5,642 nucleotides of DNA, from the NCBI GenBank assembly GCA_012728025.1, contig JAAYFX010000068.1, positions 1 to 5,642 on the forward strand, written 5' to 3'. The position numbers and the translations under genes are program-made. Shown here piece after piece: positions 1 through 5,637 of this stretch. Numbering within the stretch: position 1 is the stretch's first letter; every line of letters starts with the position of its first letter. The notes under the pieces were generated by a model. The model was not told the DNA's origin, ran no database searches, and saw nothing but the letters and a program-made list of their open reading frames with translations. This DNA comes from Clostridiales bacterium. GTDB taxonomy: Bacteria; Bacillota; Clostridia; Oscillospirales; Oscillospiraceae.

Positions 1-1151
1 CCATAGAGCGCTCATTCTCCTTTGCCATGCCTGAAAAGGGCGTCATTCCCATAGCTCGCTATACTATTAAAGACCAAAACGGTCTTATAAAGGTTATGGA
101 TATTACAAGACTTTTCTATACGGCTGTTATATTGGTCTTTGTTTCCGGAGTGCTTAATCTCATAGTATTGCGCCTTTCTGCCTTAAGCGCCAACTATAAA
201 ATAAAAAAGCAGCTCCAGCCCCTTTATAACCTTGCTAAAAACGCCCTGCTCCTATCAGATGAGGAGGGGATTCACCCTGCCGAGGGTGGGGGAACTTCTC
301 AGGGCGGCTATGACAGCAGTAGGATACATAATTTGGAAAGCGCCATAGACAGCCTTAAACCTGATTTACCCGACACTCAGCTTGAAACTAATGACGAGGA
401 TTTAAAGGGACTTGAAAACGCCATAAACAGCCTGCTTTTGCGGGCGAGAAAAAGCTCTGACCAGCAGATACGCTTTGTATCCGACGCTTCCCACGAATTA
501 AGAACGCCTATTGCAGTTATAAAAGGCTATACGGATATGCTGGACCGTTGGGGCAAGGATGATGAGAAAATACTGGCAGAGTCCATTTTTGCCATAAAAA
601 CTGAAACGGAGCATATGAACCGCCTTGTGGAGCAGCTTTTGTTTCTGGCAAGAGGTGACAGCGGAAGAACCACCTTAAAGCTTGAAAGCTTCGACCTTTC
701 CGAGTTGGTGAGGGAAGTGGCACAGGAATTTATGATGATAGACAGGGACCACCTTTGGGAGCTTGAAGCCGAGGAAAACATACAGGTTTTTGGGGACATT
801 GCCCTTTTAAAGCAGGCTTTAAGAATTTTAGCGGACAACGCAAGAAAATACACTCCATCAGGTGGCAGTATAAAGCTTAAGGCAAAAAGGGACGAGAAGG
901 GCATACCTTCTCTTATAGTGCAAGATAGCGGCATTGGCATAAACTTTGAGGATATGCCAAAGATGTTTGACAGGTTCTATCGCTCTGACCCTGCCAGAGG
1001 GCGGGAAAAGGGCGGCACAGGTCTTGGCCTTTCCATTGCCAAATGGATAATCGACAGGCACGAAGGCTATTTTGATATTTTGAGTCATGAAAGCTTTGGA
1101 ACAAGGATTACGATGCATCTGCCGGCAAAGCATACAGCGGCGGCGGAATAA
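1..1151 (+). CDS. Membrane sensor histidine kinase, 5'-truncated by the window edge
   Basis: This is a two-component sensor kinase that autophosphorylates a histidine and passes the phosphate to a response regulator, probably encoded just upstream. The frame is open to the first base, so the real start lies outside; the ATG at 27 is internal, and residues below are numbered from it. Residues 1-27 look like the end of an extracytoplasmic sensor. Residues 28-49 form a membrane segment, followed by a HAMP-like region (about 62-140). The HisKA H-box (DASHELRTP) carries phospho-acceptor H156. The ATPase domain has the N-box around N271, the G1 box DSGIGI (300-305), the F-box FDRFYRS (314-320) and the G2 box GTGLGL (330-335). 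All catalytic boxes are intact, so it should be active. It resembles BaeS/ResE-type kinases, but the signal cannot be read without the sensor domain. The uracil-DNA glycosylase gene follows after 19 bases, suggesting one transcript. Confidence 0.93.
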   Translation, partial: IERSFSFAMPEKGVIPIARYTIKDQNGLIKVMDITRLFYTAVILVFVSGVLNLIVLRLSALSANYKIKKQLQPLYNLAKNALLLSDEEGIHPAEGGGTSQGGYDSSRIHNLESAIDSLKPDLPDTQLETNDEDLKGLENAINSLLLRARKSSDQQIRFVSDASHELRTPIAVIKGYTDMLDRWGKDDEKILAESIFAIKTETEHMNRLVEQLLFLARGDSGRTTLKLESFDLSELVREVAQEFMMIDRDHLWELEAEENIQVFGDIALLKQALRILADNARKYTPSGGSIKLKAKRDEKGIPSLIVQDSGIGINFEDMPKMFDRFYRSDPARGREKGGTGLGLSIAKWIIDRHEGYFDILSHESFGTRITMHLPAKHTAAAE

Positions 1152-1154
1152 TAG

Positions 1155-1163
1155 AAAGGCGGG
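1155..1163 (+). promoter_or_regulatory. Ribosome binding site favouring a TTG start for the glycosylase gene
   Basis: The purine-rich AAAGGCGGG lies 7 bases before TTG 1171 and 13 bases before the in-frame ATG 1177. The spacing favours TTG, but only two residues differ and ATG 1177 cannot be excluded. The ATG at 1164 is in another frame and stops after nine codons. Confidence 0.5.
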
Positions 1164-1170
1164 ATGATTT

Positions 1171-1736
1171 TTGGATATGAAAGAGCTTTATGAGTCCTGC
1201 GCCGTTTGCAAAAAATGTGCTTTGGCTGACACACGAAACAATGTGGTTTTCGGCGACGGAAATCCGGAAGCTAAAATAATGCTTATCGGTGAAGGCCCTG
1301 GCGAACAGGAGGACTTAAGGGGCATACCCTTTGTTGGTCCTGCGGGGAAATTCCTTGATAAGATGCTTGAAATAATTTATCTTGACAGAAGCCGCCTTTA
1401 TATAGCAAACATGGTGAAGTGCCGCCCCCCTGGCAACCGTGACCCTCTTTCCATGGAAAAGGAGGCCTGCCTGCCTTGGCTTCGCGCCCAGACAAAGATA
1501 TATCTCCAAAAATTATCGTCTGTCTTGGCAGGGTTTCGGCCATGAGCATTATAAGCGAGGACTTTAAGATTACAAAAGACCATGGTCGCTGGACCGAGAG
1601 GAACGGTGTTTGGATGATGGCCACCTACCATCCTTCCGCCCTCCTGCGGGACCCCTCAAGGCGGCCCGAAGCTTTTTTGGACTTAAAGTCTCTGGAAAAA
1701 AAGATATGGGAGCTTTGTCCGGAAACTTATAATTAA
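1171..1736 (+). pseudogene. Family 4 (iron-sulfur) uracil-DNA glycosylase, broken by a one-base frameshift
   Basis: Family 4 uracil-DNA glycosylases remove uracil from DNA to start base excision repair. The first frame (1171-1545) has paired cysteines C13 and C16, the active-site motif GEGPGEQED (40-48), a PFVGPAGKFLD segment, and C84 (VKCRPPGNR) and C100 (EACLPWL). These supply the four expected [4Fe-4S] ligands. At about residue 109 the family pattern leaves this frame and continues in another one (to 1736) with SPKIIVCLG, an ITKDHGRW segment and the second active-site motif YHPSALLRDPS (His codon 1629-1631). One missing base between 1492 and 1505 explains this: restoring one A in GATATATCT gives Thr-Lys-Ile-Ile-Ser-Pro-Lys and a 188-residue protein of normal size. 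As read, the 124-residue product lacks the HP motif and should be inactive. Both halves are otherwise well preserved, so this is either a very recent mutation or a sequencing error. Family 5 is unlikely because of the GEGPG motif. Confidence 0.9.
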
Positions 1737-1852
1737 TAAAGATAAAATTAGCTTTTTAAGAGAAGAAAATAAAAAACATGGGTAAATTTAATATTATTTT
1801 TTTAAATTAATAGTTTTGAAATATGATTGATGTTTTTTCTGTAACATCTTAT

Positions 1853-1861
1853 TGGTATTAT
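1853..1861 (+). promoter_or_regulatory. Possible extended -10 promoter for a short transcript
   Basis: TGGTATTAT matches the extended -10 pattern TGnTATAAT with one mismatch. The -35 position 17 bases upstream is only a T run (1833-1838), which extended -10 promoters can tolerate. Transcription would start near 1868, giving either a roughly 90-nt RNA ending at the 1909-1960 terminator or a 5' leader for the gene at 2096. In such AT-rich DNA this could be chance. Confidence 0.3.
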
Positions 1862-1908
1862 AAAGATGCAAGAGACAGTGAACTTTTTTCGTTTTCTCCT
1901 CATCCCAT

Positions 1909-1960
1909 AATACAACCGGCGGAATGGATTGTCGCACCATTTCGCCGGTTGTATTTTTTT
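1909..1960 (+). terminator. Strong intrinsic terminator with a 19-bp stem
   Basis: AATACAACCGGCG (1909-1921) pairs perfectly with CGCCGGTTGTATT (1943-1955). The stem continues through a G-U pair (1922/1942) and AATGG/CCATT (1923-1927/1937-1941) to a 9-base loop. A run of seven T (1954-1960) follows on the + strand; the - strand has no comparable run, so it acts on + transcripts. It lies about 170 bases after the glycosylase stop, an unusual distance. It may end that operon, end a separate small RNA, or act inside the leader of the gene at 2096. Confidence 0.85.
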
Positions 1961-2083
1961 AGAAAAGTTTATTAATTTATCAAAGAGACGCAAAAAGTAT
2001 GCAATTATATGTTAAAATAAAAAACAATAGGCAGAAACCTCTTTTTATTGCAATCAAATCAGCGCCTAGGCTCTAAATTAAGA

Positions 2084-2090
2084 AAGGAAG
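2084..2090 (+). promoter_or_regulatory. Ribosome binding site fixing the ATG 2096 start
   Basis: AAGGAAG ends 5 bases before ATG 2096. The in-frame TTG at 2048 has no such site, and translating from it would put 16 residues before a textbook signal peptide. The ATG start is therefore preferred. Confidence 0.85.
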
Positions 2091-2095
2091 CAAAT

Positions 2096-4318
2096 ATGAT
2101 TAGTGGAAAACCGAGACGTGTGGCTACCCTTGCCCTTATTTTATGTCTTTCTTTGGCAGGAGGGGCCTTAGCCGCTGCCCTTGGGGAAATAATAAGTGGA
2201 TACGAAACCTTTTTGGGCAGCGGCATGGAACTTTCCCAAGGGGTATACTGGACAGGCTCGGACTATCGGACGGAAAACTATATAGAGTATTCAAAAAACT
2301 CAAAAGTGCGGCCTGTTGTTGTTTCCGGCTCCAAGGTTTGTAATTACGGAAGCTTTTCGTCAATGGCAAGGCTTTTAGAAAAACAGGGTAAGCACGTTAT
2401 AGCCGGAATAAACGGTGACTACTATGTGATGGCAAACTATGAGCCTCTAGGCATACTTATTGAAAACGGAAATTTACTCTCCTCGGATGCCGGACATTAC
2501 GGCGTGGGTTTTTTTGATGATGGCAGTGCCGTTTTTGGAAAACCCTCTCTGATGATGAGCCTTGAAATAAATGGCGAAAGCCTTCCCCTTAGCTCTGTTA
2601 ACAAAACCCGCACAGCAGGGACAACGGCGCTTTTCACTGACAGTTATGCCCAGAAAACCAAGGTCAGCGGAGGGGGAACAGAACTTATCTGCTCCATAAG
2701 CGGTGGCCTTCGGCTAAATTCCTCCAGAACCTTAACTGTGGAGGAGGTTTTGTCCGGAGCCGGCTCTGTTGCAATACCCGCCGGCAAAACGGTTTTAAGT
2801 GTATCCGACTCAAGCATTGGAGCTGAGATTTTAAAGGAACTGAAGCCGGAGGATACACTGACTCTTAATATCTCTGCACCCCAAGACTGGGCAAATGTTA
2901 CATACGCAATCGGCTCTTTATATAAACTAGTGACAGATGGGAAGGTCGACTCCTCCCTTCCGGCGGGAAGCGCCCCCCGCACCGCCGTGGGGCAAAAGGC
3001 AGATGGCTCATTGGTTTTCTACACCATGGACGGCAGACAACCGAGCCATAGCATTGGTGTCAGTATGAGTCAGCTTGCGGAGCGTATGATAGAGTTAGGC
3101 TGTGTTGAAGCAACCATAATGGACGGCGGCGGCTCCACAAGCCTTAACGCCATATATTTGGGGGACAGCTCGGCTTCACAGATAAATAATCCATCGGACG
3201 GCTATCAGCGTTCTGTGACAAACTACATAATGCTTATGACAGAGGAAAAGCCCACAGGGGTGGCAGACTCTCTTGCTCTTTATCCCCTTTCCACACATAT
3301 GATGGCAGGGGCAAAGACAAACTTTACCCTTAAAGCCGCCGATGAAAATGGCTATGCCACCCAAGCTGACGTTCCTGTTTCTCTGGCTGTGACAGAAGGC
3401 TTTGGCAGCATTTTACCCGACGGCACCTTCACAGCCTCCGGCGAAGGTGTGGGAGCTATAACAGCCACAGGTGAGGGGCTTAAAAGTGCGGTGGTTCAGG
3501 TTAATGTGGTTAAAACTCCGGATATTCTCCGAGTTTTTCGTCAGGGGACAAGCACCGCTGTTACAAGCCTTTCTGTGAAAAGCGGAACAAAAACAGACCT
3601 AATGGCCGAGGCCATGGATAACTACGTCTACCTTATATCTCAAGATAGCTGCTATGAGTGGACGGTTCAAGGGGAAATAGGCAGCATAAATTCCGAGGGC
3701 GTTTTCACAGCGGGAGAAAAAAGCGCCACAGGCAGCATAAATGTTAAAGCGGGAGAAAAAACTGTGGTCATTCCGGTTACGGTCACAAGCTCTGGCCGCT
3801 ATGATGACGTATCCGAAAATAGCTGGTATTACGAAGCTGTTGAATATGTAAGCGAAAAAGGGCTTATGACGGGGACGGCAAACAGGGTGTTCTCACCGGA
3901 CTCCCCCATGTCCAGAGCCATGGTTGTTACAGTTTTGCATAGGATGGAGGGCCTGCCCGCTGCCGAGGGACAGGGAATAAAATTTACAGATGTTAAGGAC
4001 GGAAGCTGGTATTCCGAGGCTGTGTATTGGGCAAGCTCTAAGGGCATAGTAATGGGCTATGGTGAGACATTTAACCCTGACTCTCCCGTAACACGAGAGG
4101 AGCTTGCGGCAATCTTACATAGGTATAAAGGCCAGCCTTTGTCGGAGAAAAGCCTTGCAGGTTTTTCAGATGCAGGGGAGGTCTCCGATTGGGCAAAGAC
4201 TTCTATGAGCTGGGCCTATGAAAAGGGTATTATAAACGGTATTAGCCAAAGTGTTTTATCTCCCAAGGGGCAGGCCACAAGAGCCCAGCTTGCGACAATT
4301 TTGCAAAGACTAGCCTAA
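2096..4318 (+). CDS. Exported phosphodiester glycosidase (NAGPA/DUF2233) with Ig-like and SLH cell-wall domains
   Basis: This 740-residue protein is predicted to be exported and held on the cell surface. Residues 1-27 form a signal peptide: positively charged start, hydrophobic core, likely cleavage after an Ala-Leu-Ala. Residues about 55-385 are the catalytic domain of the family that includes the mammalian mannose-6-phosphate uncovering enzyme. Its marks are INGDYY (105-110), EPLGILIENG, RTAVG (295-299), MDGR (311-314) and the glycine-rich MDGGGSTS (342-349). Two beta-rich Ig-like modules follow (about 388-472 and 476-564), with Big-type endings such as DGTFTASGEGVGAITA. Three SLH repeats close the protein (about 569-619, 630-680, 689-740); SLH domains bind pyruvylated secondary wall polymers. 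Family members hydrolyse sugar phosphodiesters, but the substrate here is unknown; a wall or exopolysaccharide is my guess. It appears to be a single-gene unit, with hairpins before and after it. Confidence 0.9.
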   Translation: MISGKPRRVATLALILCLSLAGGALAAALGEIISGYETFLGSGMELSQGVYWTGSDYRTENYIEYSKNSKVRPVVVSGSKVCNYGSFSSMARLLEKQGKHVIAGINGDYYVMANYEPLGILIENGNLLSSDAGHYGVGFFDDGSAVFGKPSLMMSLEINGESLPLSSVNKTRTAGTTALFTDSYAQKTKVSGGGTELICSISGGLRLNSSRTLTVEEVLSGAGSVAIPAGKTVLSVSDSSIGAEILKELKPEDTLTLNISAPQDWANVTYAIGSLYKLVTDGKVDSSLPAGSAPRTAVGQKADGSLVFYTMDGRQPSHSIGVSMSQLAERMIELGCVEATIMDGGGSTSLNAIYLGDSSASQINNPSDGYQRSVTNYIMLMTEEKPTGVADSLALYPLSTHMMAGAKTNFTLKAADENGYATQADVPVSLAVTEGFGSILPDGTFTASGEGVGAITATGEGLKSAVVQVNVVKTPDILRVFRQGTSTAVTSLSVKSGTKTDLMAEAMDNYVYLISQDSCYEWTVQGEIGSINSEGVFTAGEKSATGSINVKAGEKTVVIPVTVTSSGRYDDVSENSWYYEAVEYVSEKGLMTGTANRVFSPDSPMSRAMVVTVLHRMEGLPAAEGQGIKFTDVKDGSWYSEAVYWASSKGIVMGYGETFNPDSPVTREELAAILHRYKGQPLSEKSLAGFSDAGEVSDWAKTSMSWAYEKGIINGISQSVLSPKGQATRAQLATILQRLA

Positions 4319-4335
4319 GTATAAAAATTTTAAAT

Positions 4336-4360
4336 AGGGGCAGATTTACAGTCTGCCCCT
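4336..4360 (+). terminator. Probable terminator after the SLH protein gene
   Basis: AGGGGCAGA (4336-4344) pairs perfectly with TCTGCCCCT (4352-4360) around a 7-base loop, 17 bases after the stop codon. The position suits a terminator, but only TT and then an A-rich stretch follow on the + strand, so the U-tract is poor. Read on the - strand, the following bases are richer in T, but no - strand gene ends here. It also separates this gene from the rplJ promoter 24 bases further on. Confidence 0.55.
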
Positions 4361-4384
4361 TAAGATTAAAAATTGAAAAACGCC

Positions 4385-4413
4385 TTGACAAGATTTGAAT
4401 TTAATGATAATAT
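4385..4413 (+). promoter_or_regulatory. Sigma-A-type promoter of the rplJ-rplL operon
   Basis: A perfect -35 box TTGACA (4385-4390) is followed at 17 bases by TAATAT (4408-4413, four of six consensus). The overlapping GATAAT (4406-4411) is a better hexamer but at 15-base spacing. Transcription should start at about 4417-4420, right at the first stem of the L10 leader, which supports the call. Confidence 0.8.
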
Positions 4414-4502
4414 CATGAAGCGCTCCAAAGACAGCAGGTGGATTATATCCGTAAGCCCTGCCGAGGATGGCTTCTAATTTTTATTATTTAGCAGCTTTTT
4501 TT

Positions 4503-4538
4503 GTCCTTGTGCTTTTATGTGCAGGGACTTATTTTTTT
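4503..4538 (+). terminator. Attenuator terminator inside the L10 leader
   Basis: Bases 4503-4512 pair with 4519-4528 to form a 10-bp stem, three of the pairs G-U, around a 6-base loop. TTA and seven T (to 4538) follow. It lies about 90 bases before the rplJ start codon. When L10 holds the upstream binding stem, CCCTGC (4456-4461) is sequestered and this hairpin can form, stopping transcription early. Without L10 the same segment can pair with 4521-4526 and prevent it. Confidence 0.75.
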
Positions 4539-4619
4539 GGGCGCTTTTATGTCGAAGGCAATAGGGCTTTCGGTATACATTCAATTCGTATAATATCCGC
4601 CCAAGGGATAGTATACAAC

Positions 4620-4626
4620 GGAGGTG
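4620..4626 (+). promoter_or_regulatory. Ribosome binding site fixing the rplJ start at 4632
   Basis: GGAGGTG is a near-perfect Shine-Dalgarno sequence ending 5 bases before ATG 4632. It overrides the longer open frame that begins at ATG 4467 inside the structured leader. Confidence 0.93.
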
Positions 4627-4631
4627 AAATC

Positions 4632-5159
4632 ATGCCAAACGCAAAGGTTCTCAGTGAAAAGCAGGCAATAGTTGCAGAACTGGTGGAGAGACTAAAGGCT
4701 TCCGGCTCCGGCGTCTTTGTTGACTACAAGGGCATTAATGTGGCTCAGGATACGGCTCTCCGTGGTGAGCTGCGCAAAAACGAGGTTGATTACACGGTTA
4801 TAAAAAACACTTATTGCCGCAGAGCGATAGCCGAGGTTGGGCTTTCTGAAATTGAACCCATCCTCAAAGGAACGACCTCTCTTGCCACAAGTACGGGCGA
4901 CCCCATTGCACCCTTCCGAGTAATAAGCGAGTTTGCAAAGAAAATGGGCGCCGACAAGTTCAACATCAAGGCCGGATACATGGACGGCAAAGTCCTCTCC
5001 CTATCTGAAATCAGCGAGATATCCGCCCTTCCCTCCAAGGATGCTTTGTATGCAAAGGTTCTTGGAACAATGCTTGCCCCCATCAGCAGTCTGGCTGTTG
5101 TTCTCGGTCAGATTTTAGAACAAAAGGGCGGTGTGGCCGCCGAGCCCGCAGCAGAGTAA
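4632..5159 (+). CDS. rplJ: 50S ribosomal protein L10
   Basis: L10 is the base of the ribosomal stalk: its N-terminal domain binds 23S rRNA and its C-terminal helix carries L12 dimers, which recruit translation factors. The 175-residue product has the usual family length. It shows the N-terminal DYKGINVAQDTALR stretch (31-44), the VIKNT segment (56-60), a GTTSL region (80-84) and SLSEISEISALPSKDALYAK (123-142). The C-terminal helix runs to about residue 165, followed by a short Ala-rich tail. The start is ATG 4632 because of its Shine-Dalgarno site and because the MPNAKVLSEK beginning is typical. rplL follows after 43 bases in the same operon. Expression is probably controlled by the L10 leader upstream. 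The neighbour upstream is an SLH protein rather than rplA, so the usual rplK-rplA-rplJ-rplL order is broken here. Confidence 0.97.
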   Translation: MPNAKVLSEKQAIVAELVERLKASGSGVFVDYKGINVAQDTALRGELRKNEVDYTVIKNTYCRRAIAEVGLSEIEPILKGTTSLATSTGDPIAPFRVISEFAKKMGADKFNIKAGYMDGKVLSLSEISEISALPSKDALYAKVLGTMLAPISSLAVVLGQILEQKGGVAAEPAAE

Positions 5160-5188
5160 TTCCTGCGGAAACATTAACTGATTTATTT

Positions 5189-5194
5189 GGAGGA
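5189..5194 (+). promoter_or_regulatory. Ribosome binding site of rplL
   Basis: GGAGGA lies 8 bases before ATG 5203, giving the stalk protein L7/L12 its own strong initiation site. This fits the need for several L12 copies per L10. Confidence 0.9.
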
Positions 5195-5202
5195 TATTTA
5201 TT

Positions 5203-5577
5203 ATGGCCAGCGAAAAAGTAACCGCTCTGATTGAAGAAGTCAAGGCACTTACAGTGCTTGAGCTTGCAGAGCTCGTACATGCCCTTGAGGAAGAATTCGG
5301 CGTATCCGCAGCCGCCGCCGCAGCACCCGCAGCAGGCGGAGCAGCAGCTGAGGCAGCCGAAGAAAAGACCGAGTTTGACGTTGTTATGACTGAATTCGGC
5401 GCAGAAAAGATTAAGGTCATCAAGGAAGTCCGTGGCATCACCGGTCTTGGACTTGCTGAGGCAAAGGCCCTTGTTGAAGGCGTTCCCGCAAAGATTAAGG
5501 AAGGCATCAATAAGGACGAGGCCGAAGAGCTTAAGGCAAAGCTTGAAGCTGTCGGCGCAAAGGTCGAGCTTAAGTAA
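5203..5577 (+). CDS. rplL: 50S ribosomal protein L7/L12
   Basis: L7/L12 forms the dimers of the flexible ribosomal stalk that contact elongation, initiation and release factors and stimulate their GTPase activity. The product is 124 residues, normal for bacteria. Residues 1-33 form the helical dimerisation domain that binds L10. Residues 35-54 are the Ala/Gly/Pro-rich hinge. Residues 55-124 are the globular factor-binding domain, with the conserved EKIKVIKEVR (68-77) and GLGLAEAKALVE (81-92). It is the last gene of the rplJ-rplL operon as far as the window shows, because a terminator begins 20 bases after the stop. Codon choice in the hinge produces a long open frame on the other strand, which is not a gene. 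Confidence 0.98.
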   Translation: MASEKVTALIEEVKALTVLELAELVHALEEEFGVSAAAAAAPAAGGAAAEAAEEKTEFDVVMTEFGAEKIKVIKEVRGITGLGLAEAKALVEGVPAKIKEGINKDEAEELKAKLEAVGAKVELK

Positions 5578-5597
5578 GACTTTTTAAAAAAAGCATT

Positions 5598-5637
5598 AAA
5601 GGCGTGAGCGGTGAAAACTGCCCCCGCCTTTCTTTTT
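5598..5637 (+). terminator. Intrinsic terminator after rplL
   Basis: AAAGGCG (5598-5604) pairs with CGCCTTT (5625-5631). Inside, GCGGT (5608-5612) pairs with ACTGC (5617-5621, one G-U) around a GAAA loop, with a small TGA/CCC internal loop between the two stems. The T-rich tract TTTCTTTTT (5629-5637) follows. It ends or attenuates the operon; any rpoB downstream would be partly or fully uncoupled. Confidence 0.85.

Larger units (their letters stand above)
1737..2095. other. AT-rich intergenic region with one strong terminator and no supported gene
   Basis: This 359-base gap is far richer in A and T than the genes around it. It contains the hairpin terminator at 1909-1960 and an extended -10-like motif at 1853-1861, listed separately. 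1737-1850 has only AT runs, including a weak inverted repeat (AATTTAA at 1785-1791, TTAAATT at 1802-1808). Between 1961 and 2080 I find -10-like hexamers (for example TAAAAT at 2013-2018) without a matching -35, so no promoter for the SLH protein gene can be assigned with confidence. Open frames on either strand here are short, lack ribosome binding sites or run through the hairpin. Confidence 0.7.
4417..4631 (+). promoter_or_regulatory. Ribosomal protein L10 leader (autoregulatory 5' UTR of rplJ)
   Basis: This untranslated leader matches the Firmicutes L10 leader, where the L10-L12 complex binds its own mRNA and lowers expression. The base stem is GAAGC (4417-4421) with GCTTC (4470-4474) plus TCC (4424-4426) with GGA (4465-4467). 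An asymmetric internal loop follows, AAAGACA (4427-4433) opposite CGA (4462-4464), like the kinked L10 site in 23S rRNA. The upper stem is GCAGG (4434-4438) with CCTGC (4457-4461). The terminator hairpin at 4503-4538 lies downstream. CCCTGC (4456-4461) is complementary to GCAGGG (4521-4526), giving a competing antiterminator. After the terminator, 4539-4619 shows a weak long-range pairing (GGGCG 4539-4543 with CGCCC 4598-4602) and two GTATAC copies (4573-4578, 4611-4616) of unclear role. Confidence 0.85.

Noticed and set aside
517..940. Overlapping - strand open frames opposite the histidine kinase
   Set aside because: They lie fully antisense to a well-conserved kinase frame with all motifs intact and have no recognisable products.
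1866..1910. 14-residue leader peptide with three Phe codons just before the terminator hairpin
   Set aside because: It would suit amino-acid attenuation, but there is no ribosome binding site, no alternative hairpin that it could control, and the downstream gene is not a biosynthetic one.
1802..1993. 63-codon open frame on the - strand
   Set aside because: It begins with TTG, runs through the perfect terminator hairpin, has skewed AT-rich composition and shows no recognisable family.
2048..2095. TTG start at 2048 for the SLH protein
   Set aside because: No ribosome binding site precedes it, and it would place 16 residues ahead of a standard signal peptide; AAGGAAG before ATG 2096 decides the start.
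3800..4315. The three SLH units as a DNA repeat array
   Set aside because: The similarity is at protein level only; the DNA of the three units is too diverged to be a nucleotide repeat.
4589..4594. Perfect TATAAT as a second rplJ promoter after the attenuator
   Set aside because: No -35 box at 15-18 bases upstream and no extended -10 TG; a promoter here would also bypass the attenuator.
4467..4631. In-frame N-terminal extension of rplJ with a membrane-like hydrophobic stretch
   Set aside because: The segment is the L10 leader, including its attenuator and T tract, whose T-rich codons give a false hydrophobic helix. ATG 4467 has no properly spaced ribosome binding site, whereas ATG 4632 has a near-perfect one and matches the usual L10 start.
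5115..5510. 131-codon - strand open frame opposite rplL
   Set aside because: It is produced by the biased Ala/Gly/Glu codons of rplL; its low-complexity Ala/Ser product has no start signal.
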